From positions 1-20,549 of the IMG/VR virus record IMGVR_UViG_3300035204_002194: DNA of 20,549 bases; one strand, 5' to 3'. How positions within the stretch are numbered: the stretch's first letter is position 1; every line of letters begins with the position of its first letter. A program made the translations under genes and the position numbers. The notes under the pieces were generated by a model. It was not told where the DNA came from and ran no database searches. It saw only the letters and a program-made list of their open reading frames with translations. Shown here piece by piece: positions 1 through 5,827 of the stretch. This DNA is from a virus.

Positions 1-122
1 TTAACATAATCATCGATTCGCTGTCTTTTTTGCTCATCTTCCGTTACGTTTTTAAGTTCCTCTGAATTAATTTTAATAAATAATCCGAACTCTTCGTAGT
101 TGTTAAATACAAATTCACTCAT
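1..122 (-). CDS. Partial hypothetical protein (N-terminal 40 residues)
   Basis: An open minus-strand frame starts with the ATG at 122-120 and runs off the left edge without a stop, so only the N-terminus (begins MSEFVFNNYEEFGLF) is visible. The start overlaps the stop of the upstream gene at 119-463 in an ATGA junction, the usual translational coupling in this genome, which supports the start. The visible part is rich in charged residues (SEELKNVTEDEQKRQR) with no membrane segment or recognisable motif. No function can be given. Confidence 0.6.
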   Translation of the reverse strand, partial: MSEFVFNNYEEFGLFIKINSEELKNVTEDEQKRQRIDDYV

Positions 123-463
123 GACGATTTCTTAAGTAGGGTTTTAAGGGTCAAATACAAAAATAGTGTTAACCAAAAATTTATAACAAGAAAACCCCAG
201 CTTCCGTGCAACGAAAAGCATCCTAAATTAAGCCAAAAACTTACACATAGTGGGCAAGAAACTAACTTTCTTAAGAAGCTAGGGTTTTCAAAGGTTAAAT
301 ACTCCCAGTAAGCACCTCCAACCGAGTCTAGGTATTTTTCATATTTATCTATCTCAAAATACTTACTAAGCCTAAAAAGTTTAACATACTCTACGAAAGC
401 TTCGGTTTCGTAAAGAAAAAACAAAAAGCTAGCATTTAAAAAGGAATATATTATACCTTCCAT
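119..463 (-). CDS. Small membrane protein with a CPLC motif
   Basis: A protein of 114 residues with a hydrophobic stretch near the N-terminus (about 3-18) and a longer one at about 87-110, ending in a short basic tail (LKKSS). Between them is SCPLCVSFWLN with C70 and C73. The CPxC-x-x-F-W pattern resembles small membrane proteins of bacteria and phages described as DUF1360-like; that match is from memory. The Cys pair could bind metal or form a disulfide, but no partner is visible. It overlaps the next gene (122-1) by four bases. The region upstream of its start is very A+T-rich with TATATA close to the ATG, but no convincing -35. Function unknown. Confidence 0.6.
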   Translation of the reverse strand: MEGIIYSFLNASFLFFLYETEAFVEYVKLFRLSKYFEIDKYEKYLDSVGGAYWEYLTFENPSFLRKLVSCPLCVSFWLNLGCFSLHGSWGFLVINFWLTLFLYLTLKTLLKKSS

Positions 464-506
464 ATCGTTATATAATTTAAATACTAATCAATTATTCTAA
501 TTAATT

Positions 507-926
507 TTAATGAGATCTTTGTTGTAGTTGAATTCCATAAAAACTAAGTATCTCAAAAGCTTTATCATCTTTATGGTAGGTATCTAGATAAACCACTTTT
601 TGCACCCCGTAAGAGGCTATTAACGTGGCACAATACGAACAGGGTAGAAGTGTAACGGCCAGCAAGCGAATCTCGCCCTTCTTGCAGAGAGAGAGGCAAT
701 TTGCTTCAGCGTGTATCATGTAAGGCCTACGTGCGTCCCTGTCTTCCCAGAACTCTGGAGAAACATCTTTGCCTGAAGCCAACCCGTTGTACCCGACACC
801 TACAACCATATTTTGATGATTTAAAGCACAAGCCCCCACTTTATGGTGGGGGTCTTCGCTTCTCAAAGAGGCTGTGTCAGCAATATCAATTGCAAACTTC
901 TCCCAAGATATTCTAGAGGCTGGCAT
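507..926 (-). CDS. dCMP deaminase (cytidine/deoxycytidylate deaminase family)
   Basis: Deaminates dCMP to dUMP, feeding thymidylate synthesis in the cytoplasm during phage replication. The 139-residue length is normal for a compact dCMP deaminase. The zinc site is complete: H72-A73-E74 (HAEANC) supplies the histidine ligand and catalytic glutamate, and P95-C96-S-Y-C99 supplies the two cysteine ligands. The N-terminal SEDPHHKVGACALN and VGYNG segments match the substrate-binding part of the family. The C-terminus (VVYLDTYHKDDKAFEILSFYGI) is the usual end. It lacks the extra zinc-binding insert of T4 dCMP deaminase. It belongs functionally with the dNMP kinase at 2402 and nrdA/nrdB at 5828-9585, although it lies on the opposite strand. 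A ComE-type or tRNA-editing deaminase is less likely because of the phage context. Confidence 0.9.
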   Translation of the reverse strand: MPASRISWEKFAIDIADTASLRSEDPHHKVGACALNHQNMVVGVGYNGLASGKDVSPEFWEDRDARRPYMIHAEANCLSLCKKGEIRLLAVTLLPCSYCATLIASYGVQKVVYLDTYHKDDKAFEILSFYGIQLQQRSH

Positions 927-973
927 CTTTAAAGAAAATTAAATAACTTACTCTAAAGAAGAAATAACATACG

Positions 974-979
974 ATTATA
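974..979 (-). promoter_or_regulatory. Possible -10 box for the dCMP deaminase gene
   Basis: Minus strand reads TATAAT 48 nt upstream of the deaminase ATG, in the 69-nt gap behind the upstream gene. No good -35 hexamer is found 16-18 nt further upstream, so this is weak. Confidence 0.3.
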
Positions 980-995
980 GTTAAGAATTCCATAA

Positions 996-1292
996 CTAAC
1001 CTTGGCAATAATCTGTGGGGCTAGGGGAAACTTTATCCATTGAGCACGAAGTTTCAGTTTCTTCTTGCTTTTGATAAGTTACCCTAGGTCTTCCGTTTTT
1101 AGTCTTTACCTTGCCGACAACTACTAATTCTCCTTGGTCCACAGCTTTGTTCAATTTACTGTGAATAGTTACTCTTGAGACTTTATCTGGTTGGGTGTCT
1201 ACCACATCTTGGGCGGTAAATACGACGTCGGGCCATTGTATTTCTACAGGTGGGCGACCTCTTTGCTGTGAAACTTTAATTTTATCATTCAT
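996..1292 (-). CDS. Small winged-helix-like DNA-binding protein
   Basis: A basic-to-acidic protein of 98 residues. Residues about 25-65 read as a helix-turn-helix followed by a beta-wing: TAQDVVDTQP, then VSRVTIHSKLNKAVDQG (candidate recognition helix), then ELVVVGKVKTKNGRPRVTY. Two basic GRP elements (RGRPP near the N-terminus and NGRPRV in the wing) resemble AT-hook cores and would suit minor-groove contact. The C-terminus is Ser/Thr-rich and carries two cysteines. The gene has a strong promoter of its own (1303-1330) with the ATG only 10 nt from the -10 box, so it may be expressed early and act as a transcriptional regulator. That role is an inference; no target is shown. Confidence 0.6.
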   Translation of the reverse strand: MNDKIKVSQQRGRPPVEIQWPDVVFTAQDVVDTQPDKVSRVTIHSKLNKAVDQGELVVVGKVKTKNGRPRVTYQKQEETETSCSMDKVSPSPTDYCQG

Positions 1293-1302
1293 ACTTTATA
1301 AA

Positions 1303-1330
1303 AGTATAACCCGCCTTTATGTGAAGTCAA
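1303..1330 (-). promoter_or_regulatory. Sigma70-type promoter, minus strand
   Basis: On the minus strand TTGACT (1330-1325) is followed by a 16-nt spacer and TATACT (1308-1303). The ATG of the winged-helix gene begins exactly 10 nt after the -10 box, so the predicted transcript has a leader of only about 3-4 nt and no room for a Shine-Dalgarno. Confidence 0.8.
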
Positions 1331-1372
1331 CTTTTTTTTTGAACAAATCCATCTTTTTTTTAAGTATATTAT

Positions 1373-1909
1373 ATGAATGTTTTAGACGCATCTAATCATC
1401 TTTTTGAGTGGTTCGGGGCTAATGATAGCTTTGAAATCAATAAAGATTTAAAAAGGGTATTAACAATAATAGACAACGAAGAGGAAACTATCTCTGCGTT
1501 CAAATTAGCTTTGAGTCAACTAGAAGAGCAAGGAATGGTTTGCTCTCAAAAATATGGAGACAAGGACTACTTCGTCCTTACCAAACCCTATGACGCCTAC
1601 ATTCAAAACATTGAGCTATCTGCTTTTACAGCTAAGTGGTTAGCTGGGGAAATTAACGAATTCTGTGATATGATACAAGATAACACTGACGCTGCTGTTG
1701 CGAGTGGTATAGTCGACAAAGACGTAAGAAATGCTATTCATATAATTCAATTTTACAAACAAAAAATGACAGAAAAAGAAGATATTATATCGAACTTAAG
1801 CGTGGGTGGTGATATAAACGATCTAGTTGATGGCCTCTCCGGATTAAAGGGAGATGATAACAGTGACGCTTCTGGCGAAGATAAAAAAAATAACAAAAAG
1901 AAAAAATAG
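1373..1909 (+). CDS. Hypothetical protein, possible winged-helix N-terminus, lysine-rich tail
   Basis: A protein of 178 residues that I do not recognise. The N-terminal 70 residues (DLKRVLTIIDNEEETISAFK, then LALSQLEEQGMVCSQK and the strands DYFVLTKP) have the helix-helix-strand order of a winged helix. A helical middle follows (about 80-135, KWLAGEINEFCDMIQ). The end is an acidic linker with a run of lysines (KKNNKKKK), typical of a flexible tail. It is divergent from the gene at 996-1292. A weak promoter (TTGAAC at 1339-1344, 16-nt spacer, TAAGTA at 1361-1366) would again put the ATG 6 nt after the -10. The gene ends just before the promoter of the structured RNA. Function unknown. Confidence 0.65.
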   Translation: MNVLDASNHLFEWFGANDSFEINKDLKRVLTIIDNEEETISAFKLALSQLEEQGMVCSQKYGDKDYFVLTKPYDAYIQNIELSAFTAKWLAGEINEFCDMIQDNTDAAVASGIVDKDVRNAIHIIQFYKQKMTEKEDIISNLSVGGDINDLVDGLSGLKGDDNSDASGEDKKNNKKKK

Positions 1910-1912
1910 TTC

Positions 1913-1940
1913 TTGCTTCAAATAAAAAAGTTGTTAGACT
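1913..1940 (+). promoter_or_regulatory. Promoter of the structured non-coding RNA
   Basis: TTGCTT (1913-1918), a 16-nt spacer and TAGACT (1935-1940) form a sigma70-type promoter immediately after the stop of the preceding gene. The predicted start is near 1947. The same TTGCTT -35 recurs at 4033 and 12057. Confidence 0.65.
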
Positions 1941-2135
1941 AGTCGAAGTTCTTTGTAAGCGGTGAATAGCTTGTGAGGGGATAACCTCATACGAACTCGT
2001 AAGAGACCACAGGCCCGTAAAAAGACCTTAGCCAATTAGACCTAATAAGTCTACTGTTATTTCGGGAAAAAGCGGCAGTTGAGGCTAATGTAAGTAGAAA
2101 TACTTAAGCTAGAAACTTAATCCTCCCAAGAGGAA

Positions 2136-2151
2136 AAAGGATAAGCAGTCA
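2136..2151 (+). repeat. 16-nt direct repeat, copy 1 (inside the ncRNA)
   Basis: AAAGGATAAGCAGTCA, identical to the copy at 2334-2349. In both places it lies just 3' of a hairpin arm and an AGGAAAAA run, so a structural module appears to be duplicated, not just a short string. Confidence 0.8.
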
Positions 2152-2333
2152 ATAAGAAAAGTCCCACCGCATAAAACGAAGAGCTACATATCTTAACAAG
2201 TCAGCCAGCGAAACTAAAAGAGGTTAACGCGAAGGACTGAAGCGGCTTGGTTAAGGATTGCATTTTGGTTCAAGTGGACAGCTATGTTCTTATCTCGAAA
2301 GCCTATCCGGCTTTCTCAACCCATAGGAAAAAT

Positions 2334-2349
2334 AAAGGATAAGCAGTCA
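2334..2349 (+). repeat. 16-nt direct repeat, copy 2 (3' part of the ncRNA)
   Basis: Identical to 2136-2151, 198 nt downstream. Its GATAAG can pair with CTTATC in the loop region at 2289-2294 to form a pseudoknot. Confidence 0.8.
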
Positions 2350-2367
2350 CCTTGAAGATTGTTACAA

Positions 2368-2395
2368 TTAAACATTAAATATAAATATATATACT
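2368..2395 (+). promoter_or_regulatory. Promoter of dNMP kinase, with a T4-late-like box
   Basis: TTAAAC (2368-2373), a 16-nt spacer and TATACT (2390-2395) lie 6 nt before the ATG at 2402. Overlapping this, 2380-2387 reads TATAAATA, the exact T4 late promoter -10 octamer, so early and late transcription could both start here. The surrounding A+T richness lowers certainty. Confidence 0.5.
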
Positions 2396-2401
2396 TACGT
2401 T

Positions 2402-3031
2402 ATGGTAAACCAAATAATCGGTGTATCCGGAGTCGCTGGGTCAGGTAAAGATACGTTTTACTCTCTTTTATCTCAATCCGTACCGTGCAAACAATTTTCC
2501 TTAGCCTCCGCGCTTAAGGCGGAGGTAAATAATTGGTGTAAGCTGCACTACAGAATAAATTCAACCGACTGTACGAGAGAAGAAAAGGAAGTTATACGCC
2601 CATTCTTAGTGGCACACGGTACGACAAAAAGAAAACTCACGGAGGGAAGGCATTGGATAGAAACTCTTCATGAAAAAATCATCAAGGACGACTTTAAAGG
2701 GATTAAGGTTATTACAGATATTAGGTATGATGACTACGAAAATGATGAAGTAAGCTGGCTCCGAGATGAACTCAACGGAATATTAGTTCATGTTTCTCAA
2801 TATGAGCTTATATCTAAAAATTCATTCAAACCTTCGCAAGGGCCATTTGATAAGAAATTCTTACCCCCAGCAAACTCAGAGGAAGCTAGAAACGACCCCA
2901 AGGTTAAGAAAAAAAGTGACTTTCAAATCGAATGGGAATTCCTTAAAAGTGGTCAAATCAGTGAATTATCTCCGTATGTGGATAATTTCATCGAATGGCT
3001 ACAGAAAAAAAACGAGGGAAAAAACCATTAG
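2402..3031 (+). CDS. Deoxynucleoside monophosphate kinase (P-loop, T4 gp1-like)
   Basis: Phosphorylates dNMPs to dNDPs for phage DNA synthesis in the cytoplasm. The N-terminus IIGVSGVAGSGKDTF holds the Walker A loop, GVAGSGKD at residues 10-17 with K16; GxxGSGKDT is characteristic of T4 gp1-type dNMP kinases. The segment around residue 84 (HWIETLHEKI) and the strand VITDIRYDDYENDEVSWL resemble the substrate and lid regions, where other members read D-x-R-x-x-x-E. At 209 residues the size is close to that of T4 gp1. The start is fixed by the promoter 6 nt upstream. Its end overlaps the sigma factor gene by 37 nt in another frame. It works with the dCMP deaminase and ribonucleotide reductase of this window. 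Confidence 0.85.
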   Translation: MVNQIIGVSGVAGSGKDTFYSLLSQSVPCKQFSLASALKAEVNNWCKLHYRINSTDCTREEKEVIRPFLVAHGTTKRKLTEGRHWIETLHEKIIKDDFKGIKVITDIRYDDYENDEVSWLRDELNGILVHVSQYELISKNSFKPSQGPFDKKFLPPANSEEARNDPKVKKKSDFQIEWEFLKSGQISELSPYVDNFIEWLQKKNEGKNH

Positions 3032-3627
3032 TAGATAACACTCTTGTAAGGAGGGTAAAAAACGATGGCTGCAATGACAGTTTTATAGAAATTCTCAACA
3101 GGCACGAGAAACTGTACTATAAAATCTGCCAAAAGTACATTCCTGTAGTTCTAGCCAAGGGATTAAGGAAGGACGACCTCCTTGACGATAAAGAATTCGT
3201 AGTCTTTAAGGCTGTTTCATCATATAAAATTAATAAAAAATGTAAATTTTCTACATGGCTGGGTAATTGCACAAAATATCACTGCTTAACCTTTATAAAC
3301 TCAAATAATAAAGAAGTAGACCTAGAGGACGAAACAATTAATTTATATTTAACCGACAAGAGCAAGGAGGACTTCGATACAGAATGCTCATTAAAAGACG
3401 AAAAGGAATATGTATTTAAAATATTAAATAAATTAAAAGACAAAAGAATATCTAAGGTTTTTAAATTAAGATACTTTGATAAAAACACTGAAAAGAAAAA
3501 AGTAACATGGAGTTCCATAGCGTCCCAAATAGATACCAGCACTCAAACAGCCATCAACTTACATCAAAGAGGAGTCAATATTCTCAGTAAAAAATTAAAA
3601 TCAAAAGAACTTTATGACGATATTTAA
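2995..3627 (+). CDS. Phage sigma factor (sigma70-like, possible gp55-type late sigma)
   Basis: A 210-residue protein with the layout of a minimal sigma factor. Residues about 28-105 match region 2: a core-binding helix (LYYKICQKYIPVV), then FKAVSSYKINKKCKFSTWLG and NCTKYHCLTF, which correspond to the 2.3-2.4 segment seen as FSTYLYWWIRQAI in sigma70. Residues about 150-200 match region 4: RISKVFKLRYF, then a helix-turn-helix TWSSIASQIDTSTQTAINLHQRG. It would direct host core RNA polymerase to phage promoters, probably late ones, as T4 gp55 does. It is coupled to the dNMP kinase by a 37-nt overlap. Its target motif is unknown; TATAAATA at 2380 and the TGTAAT boxes at 11282, 11418 and 11758 are candidates. 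The N-terminus is basic. Confidence 0.8.
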   Translation: MATEKKRGKKPLVDNTLVRRVKNDGCNDSFIEILNRHEKLYYKICQKYIPVVLAKGLRKDDLLDDKEFVVFKAVSSYKINKKCKFSTWLGNCTKYHCLTFINSNNKEVDLEDETINLYLTDKSKEDFDTECSLKDEKEYVFKILNKLKDKRISKVFKLRYFDKNTEKKKVTWSSIASQIDTSTQTAINLHQRGVNILSKKLKSKELYDDI

Positions 3628-3636
3628 ATTTAGTTG

Positions 3637-3664
3637 TTGACACAAGTAAAAATTAAGGTATACT
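3637..3664 (+). promoter_or_regulatory. Strong sigma70 promoter
   Basis: TTGACA (3637-3642), 16-nt spacer, TATACT (3659-3664). This is the best host-type promoter in the window. The ATG of the next gene starts 10 nt after the -10 box. Confidence 0.85.
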
Positions 3665-3674
3665 TTACGTTAAG

Positions 3675-3983
3675 ATGAGTGAACAAAATAACAAAAATGA
3701 TTGGGCCGAAAGGGAAGTCGGCGCTCTATGGAAGAAACAATCCCCTACACAAAAATTTCTTTCAGGTCACATTAAGATAGATGACGGCATGGGCGGCGAA
3801 GAGATGCTGCAGGTCGTAATCTTTAACAACAAACATAAACAAAAAGACAATCACCCTGATTTTCGAATCTACAAATCGGTCCCTCGAACACAATCCACTA
3901 CAAGTGGGCAGAAACCTCCCGCCTCTGAAGAGGCTGTCGTATCCTCCGGCGTACAGGAGGTCTCCGAGGAGGACGTACTGTAG
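3675..3983 (+). CDS. Small single-domain phage protein (DUF736-like fold suspected)
   Basis: 102 residues. Residues about 17-68 form a compact beta-rich domain: GALWKKQSPTQKFLSGHIKI, a glycine turn (DDGMGG), QVVIFNNKHKQKDNHPDF and RIYKS. The pattern of a GxLWKK start, a 'sGhi' strand and an 'NxxKxxxxxPDFRIY' end resembles DUF736-like small proteins common in phages and plasmids; this is from memory and not tested. The C-terminal third is a disordered Ser/Glu/Val tail. It is transcribed alone: a strong promoter precedes it and a rho-independent terminator follows. This suggests an early, highly expressed factor, but its role is unknown. Confidence 0.65.
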   Translation: MSEQNNKNDWAEREVGALWKKQSPTQKFLSGHIKIDDGMGGEEMLQVVIFNNKHKQKDNHPDFRIYKSVPRTQSTTSGQKPPASEEAVVSSGVQEVSEEDVL

Positions 3984-4004
3984 CTGGTACCTCGGGAAAC
4001 CAAG

Positions 4005-4034
4005 CCCCCTTTCTTTAGGGGGTTCTTTTTTTTT
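4005..4034 (+). terminator. Rho-independent terminator
   Basis: CCCCCT (4005-4010), loop TTCTTT, AGGGGG (4017-4022), then a T-rich tract to 4034. It closes the 3675-3983 transcript, and its T tract runs into the -35 of the next promoter. Confidence 0.85.
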
Positions 4035-4061
4035 GCTTTTTTTTAAATCTTGCACTATAAT
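4033..4061 (+). promoter_or_regulatory. Sigma70 promoter
   Basis: TTGCTT (4033-4038), 17-nt spacer, TATAAT (4056-4061). The ATG at 4072 is 10 nt after the -10 box, the same geometry as at 1303 and 3659. Confidence 0.8.
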
Positions 4062-4071
4062 AAAACCCACT

Positions 4072-4431
4072 ATGCCACTTTATGAATTCACAAACCCAAA
4101 GACGGGAGAAGTTGTTGAAGTGGTTCAATCAATGCAGGAAGATCACGTATTTTTCGATGAACACGGCAACGAATGGAAAAGAGTATGGCACTCACCTAAC
4201 GCTTCCATAGACACAGAGATAGACGCGTTTTCCGAAAAAGACTGGATGAGGCGTACAGCCAAAAAAGGCATGACCGCAGGAGATATGTTTGACTTATCAT
4301 CAGAACTATGCAATAAAAGGGAAAAGTCCGCTGGACTCGACCCAATTAAACAGAAAGCTGTAACCAACTACGAAAAGAAAACAGGAAAAGCTCACCCAAA
4401 TAAATCAGGAAACAAAAAAAGAACATTATGA
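4072..4431 (+). CDS. FmdB-like small protein without zinc cysteines
   Basis: The frame is open further upstream, but the start is set at 4072 because a terminator and a promoter lie between 4005 and 4061. This gives 119 residues beginning MPLYEFTNPKTGEVVEVVQSM. That beginning is like the FmdB/zinc-ribbon family (MPxYEYxC...G), which occurs in phages as a putative regulator, yet the CxxC pairs of the zinc ribbon are missing here; the only cysteine is distal (LCNKREK). The rest is charged, with a Lys-rich tail (HPNKSGNKKRTL). It overlaps the downstream glycosyltransferase by an ATGA junction. Function is unknown; a structural variant of the FmdB fold is a guess. Confidence 0.65.
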   Translation: MPLYEFTNPKTGEVVEVVQSMQEDHVFFDEHGNEWKRVWHSPNASIDTEIDAFSEKDWMRRTAKKGMTAGDMFDLSSELCNKREKSAGLDPIKQKAVTNYEKKTGKAHPNKSGNKKRTL

Positions 4432-5765
4432 AATTCTCAGTATTCACACCCACTCACGATCTTAAAGATATAGATCAACCATTAGAAAGCCTTAAGGCAC
4501 AGACCTTCAAAGACTTTCAATGGGTTATTTTATTAAACGGCGACGCCCTGAATCACGAACTAGAACTGGAGTCCAAACTATCAGACTCTGAAATAAAATT
4601 TAAAATTATTCGACAAGAACAAGAGACAACACCACCGCCAGAAAACCCAAACCAGCAACAACCCATAGAGAAGAATATAGGATTTCTTAAAAAAAGATGC
4701 TGCGCTGAATCAGAAGGGGAATACTTAGTTGAATTAGACCACGATGACGCTCTGTTGCCCGAATGCCTAGAAGAATTGTCGAAAGCCTTCGACGAGGGGT
4801 ACGATTTCGTTTACTCAGACGACTACTTCCTGACAGAAAGAAAAAACGAATCCGGAGCCATACCCGAATCAAAAGAATGGGATTACGTTGTACCATTCTC
4901 TTCTGATTACGGGTGGAAAACAGAAATGGATGAAGAAGGAAATCAATATCACCCTTCTCATGAACCCTCCGCACTAGCACTCTCTTACATATGGTATGCT
5001 CCCGACCATGTTCGCGCTTGGAAGAAATCCTTCTACGAAAAGATAGGTGGTCACGAAAAAAACCTAGATGTATGTGACGATTACGAGCTGCTATGCAGAA
5101 CATATATAGAAGGTAGTTGTCATAGAATCCCTAAACCTTTATATAAATATTATGCTTTTGATAAGCGCACCTCGGCTAATGAAAAAAATAAAAAAATTCA
5201 AGAACTTACCATGCAAATACATGACGCATACATGCTCGAAATAGCGAGCAAGTGGTCGGATACAAACAACCTCAAAAAAGTTGACCTAGGCTCAGGCTCA
5301 TCAACGTATAAAGACTTCATAGGCGTAGATAAAAAAGAAAACAAAGACAATATAGTGTTTGATTTAAATGAACCCGACTGGCCCTTCGAAGATGGTTCCG
5401 TAGGTGTGTTTAGAGCTTGGAATTCGCTTAACTTCCTTAAAGACCCGATTCACGTAATGAAAGAAGCTTACAGATGCTTAAGTGATTACGGGTGGTTTAT
5501 AATAGATGTACCAAGCACTGATGGCAGGGGAGCCTTTATGGACCCCTTCGAAGTTAGTTACTGGAACTCTAACAGTTTTTGGTATTATACTAAAAAGGAT
5601 TGGTCAAGGTTTATAGACACTCCTGTTAAATTTCAACTCAACAGAATCGACAACTACCACCCTAGTCAGTTTGAAGAATATCATAAGATATTATTTACTA
5701 GAGCTCACTTAGTTAAACTTCCCGAAAAAGGATTCAACGTTCCTATTAACGGAAGGGAAATTTAA
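4428..5765 (+). CDS. Glycosyltransferase family 2 fused to a SAM methyltransferase
   Basis: 445 residues in two domains. Residues 1 to about 245 are a GT-A glycosyltransferase: FSVFTPTHDLKDI is the nucleotide-binding start, a middle segment carries KNIGFLKKRCCAESEGEYL, and DHDDAL (104-109) is the metal/nucleotide-sugar DxD-like motif; VCDDYELLCR (215-224) matches the acceptor/base segment. Residues about 265-445 resemble a class I methyltransferase: KKVDLGSGSS (motif I, 283-292), GVDKKE (motif II acidic turn), FDLNEPDWPFEDGSV and a post-motif loop ('CLSDYGWFIIDVP'). The fusion may glycosylate and methylate phage DNA bases, a capsid protein or a host surface glycan; the sequence does not tell which. 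It overlaps the previous gene by 4 nt. Confidence 0.8.
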   Translation: MKFSVFTPTHDLKDIDQPLESLKAQTFKDFQWVILLNGDALNHELELESKLSDSEIKFKIIRQEQETTPPPENPNQQQPIEKNIGFLKKRCCAESEGEYLVELDHDDALLPECLEELSKAFDEGYDFVYSDDYFLTERKNESGAIPESKEWDYVVPFSSDYGWKTEMDEEGNQYHPSHEPSALALSYIWYAPDHVRAWKKSFYEKIGGHEKNLDVCDDYELLCRTYIEGSCHRIPKPLYKYYAFDKRTSANEKNKKIQELTMQIHDAYMLEIASKWSDTNNLKKVDLGSGSSTYKDFIGVDKKENKDNIVFDLNEPDWPFEDGSVGVFRAWNSLNFLKDPIHVMKEAYRCLSDYGWFIIDVPSTDGRGAFMDPFEVSYWNSNSFWYYTKKDWSRFIDTPVKFQLNRIDNYHPSQFEEYHKILFTRAHLVKLPEKGFNVPINGREI

Positions 5766-5793
5766 CTTTAGGCTTCCATTTTTAAAAAGATCC

Positions 5794-5812
5794 GTTACTA
5801 TAATATAGTAAC
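5794..5812. promoter_or_regulatory. Palindromic operator over the nrdA -10 box
   Basis: GTTACTATAATATAGTAAC is a perfect inverted repeat (9-bp arms, one central base). It contains the -10 hexamer TATAAT at 5799-5804, so a dimeric protein bound here would block transcription. The core CTATAATATAG is one base longer than the CTATATATAG centre of NrdR boxes as I recall them. Only one copy is present, whereas NrdR sites usually come in pairs. No good -35 is visible. A Shine-Dalgarno-like AAGG lies at 5816-5819. Confidence 0.6.
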
Positions 5813-5827
5813 GAAAAGGTCCCCCTA

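Larger units (their letters stand above)
1947..2357 (+). ncRNA. Large structured non-coding RNA, family not recognised
   Basis: The interval 1910-2401 has no credible ORF but is full of paired elements. Visible stems: 1974-1978/1985-1989 (TGAGG/CCTCA); 2028-2033/2083-2088 (TTAGCC/GGCTAA) enclosing 2037-2041/2049-2053 (TAGAC/GTCTA) and 2053-2056/2076-2079; 2091-2096/2101-2106 (TAAGTA/TACTTA) capped by a GAAA tetraloop; 2121-2125/2130-2134 (TCCTC/GAGGA); 2190-2197/2250-2258 (one bulge) enclosing 2199-2202/2235-2238, 2208-2210/2228-2230 and 2212-2215/2222-2225; and 2282-2286/2322-2326 enclosing the 7-bp hairpin 2297-2303/2309-2315. CTTATC at 2289-2294 can pair with GATAAG at 2338-2343 as a pseudoknot, and CCCG (2014-2017) with CGGG (2063-2066). 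The 5' AAGCGGTG (1957-1964) can close on CACCTT (2348-2353). A 16-nt repeat lies inside. No tmRNA tag, RNase P core, tRNA or group I/II catalytic core was recognised. Both ends are estimates, and no clear terminator is seen. Confidence 0.7.

Noticed and set aside
701-916. Plus-strand ORF of 71 codons
   Set aside because: It lies fully opposite the dCMP deaminase gene, which has a complete zinc site; the ORF has no recognisable domain.
2261-2276. T-arm-like GGTTCAAGT in the non-coding region
   Set aside because: The flanking bases do not form the five-pair T stem, and no acceptor or anticodon arm is present, so it is not a tRNA.
1910-2401. Group I or group II intron, tmRNA or RNase P RNA
   Set aside because: No P3/P7 core, domain V, tag-peptide frame with tRNA-like ends, or RNase P consensus was seen, and the interval does not interrupt a gene.
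3904-4071. Upstream extension of the FmdB-like gene
   Set aside because: It would run through a rho-independent terminator (4005-4022) and a promoter (4033-4061) and overlap the previous gene; the ATG at 4072 fits both the promoter and the family's N-terminus.
5173-5200. A-rich runs as a possible frameshift site in the glycosyltransferase gene
   Set aside because: The reading frame is continuous through both domains and no truncated alternative product is suggested.
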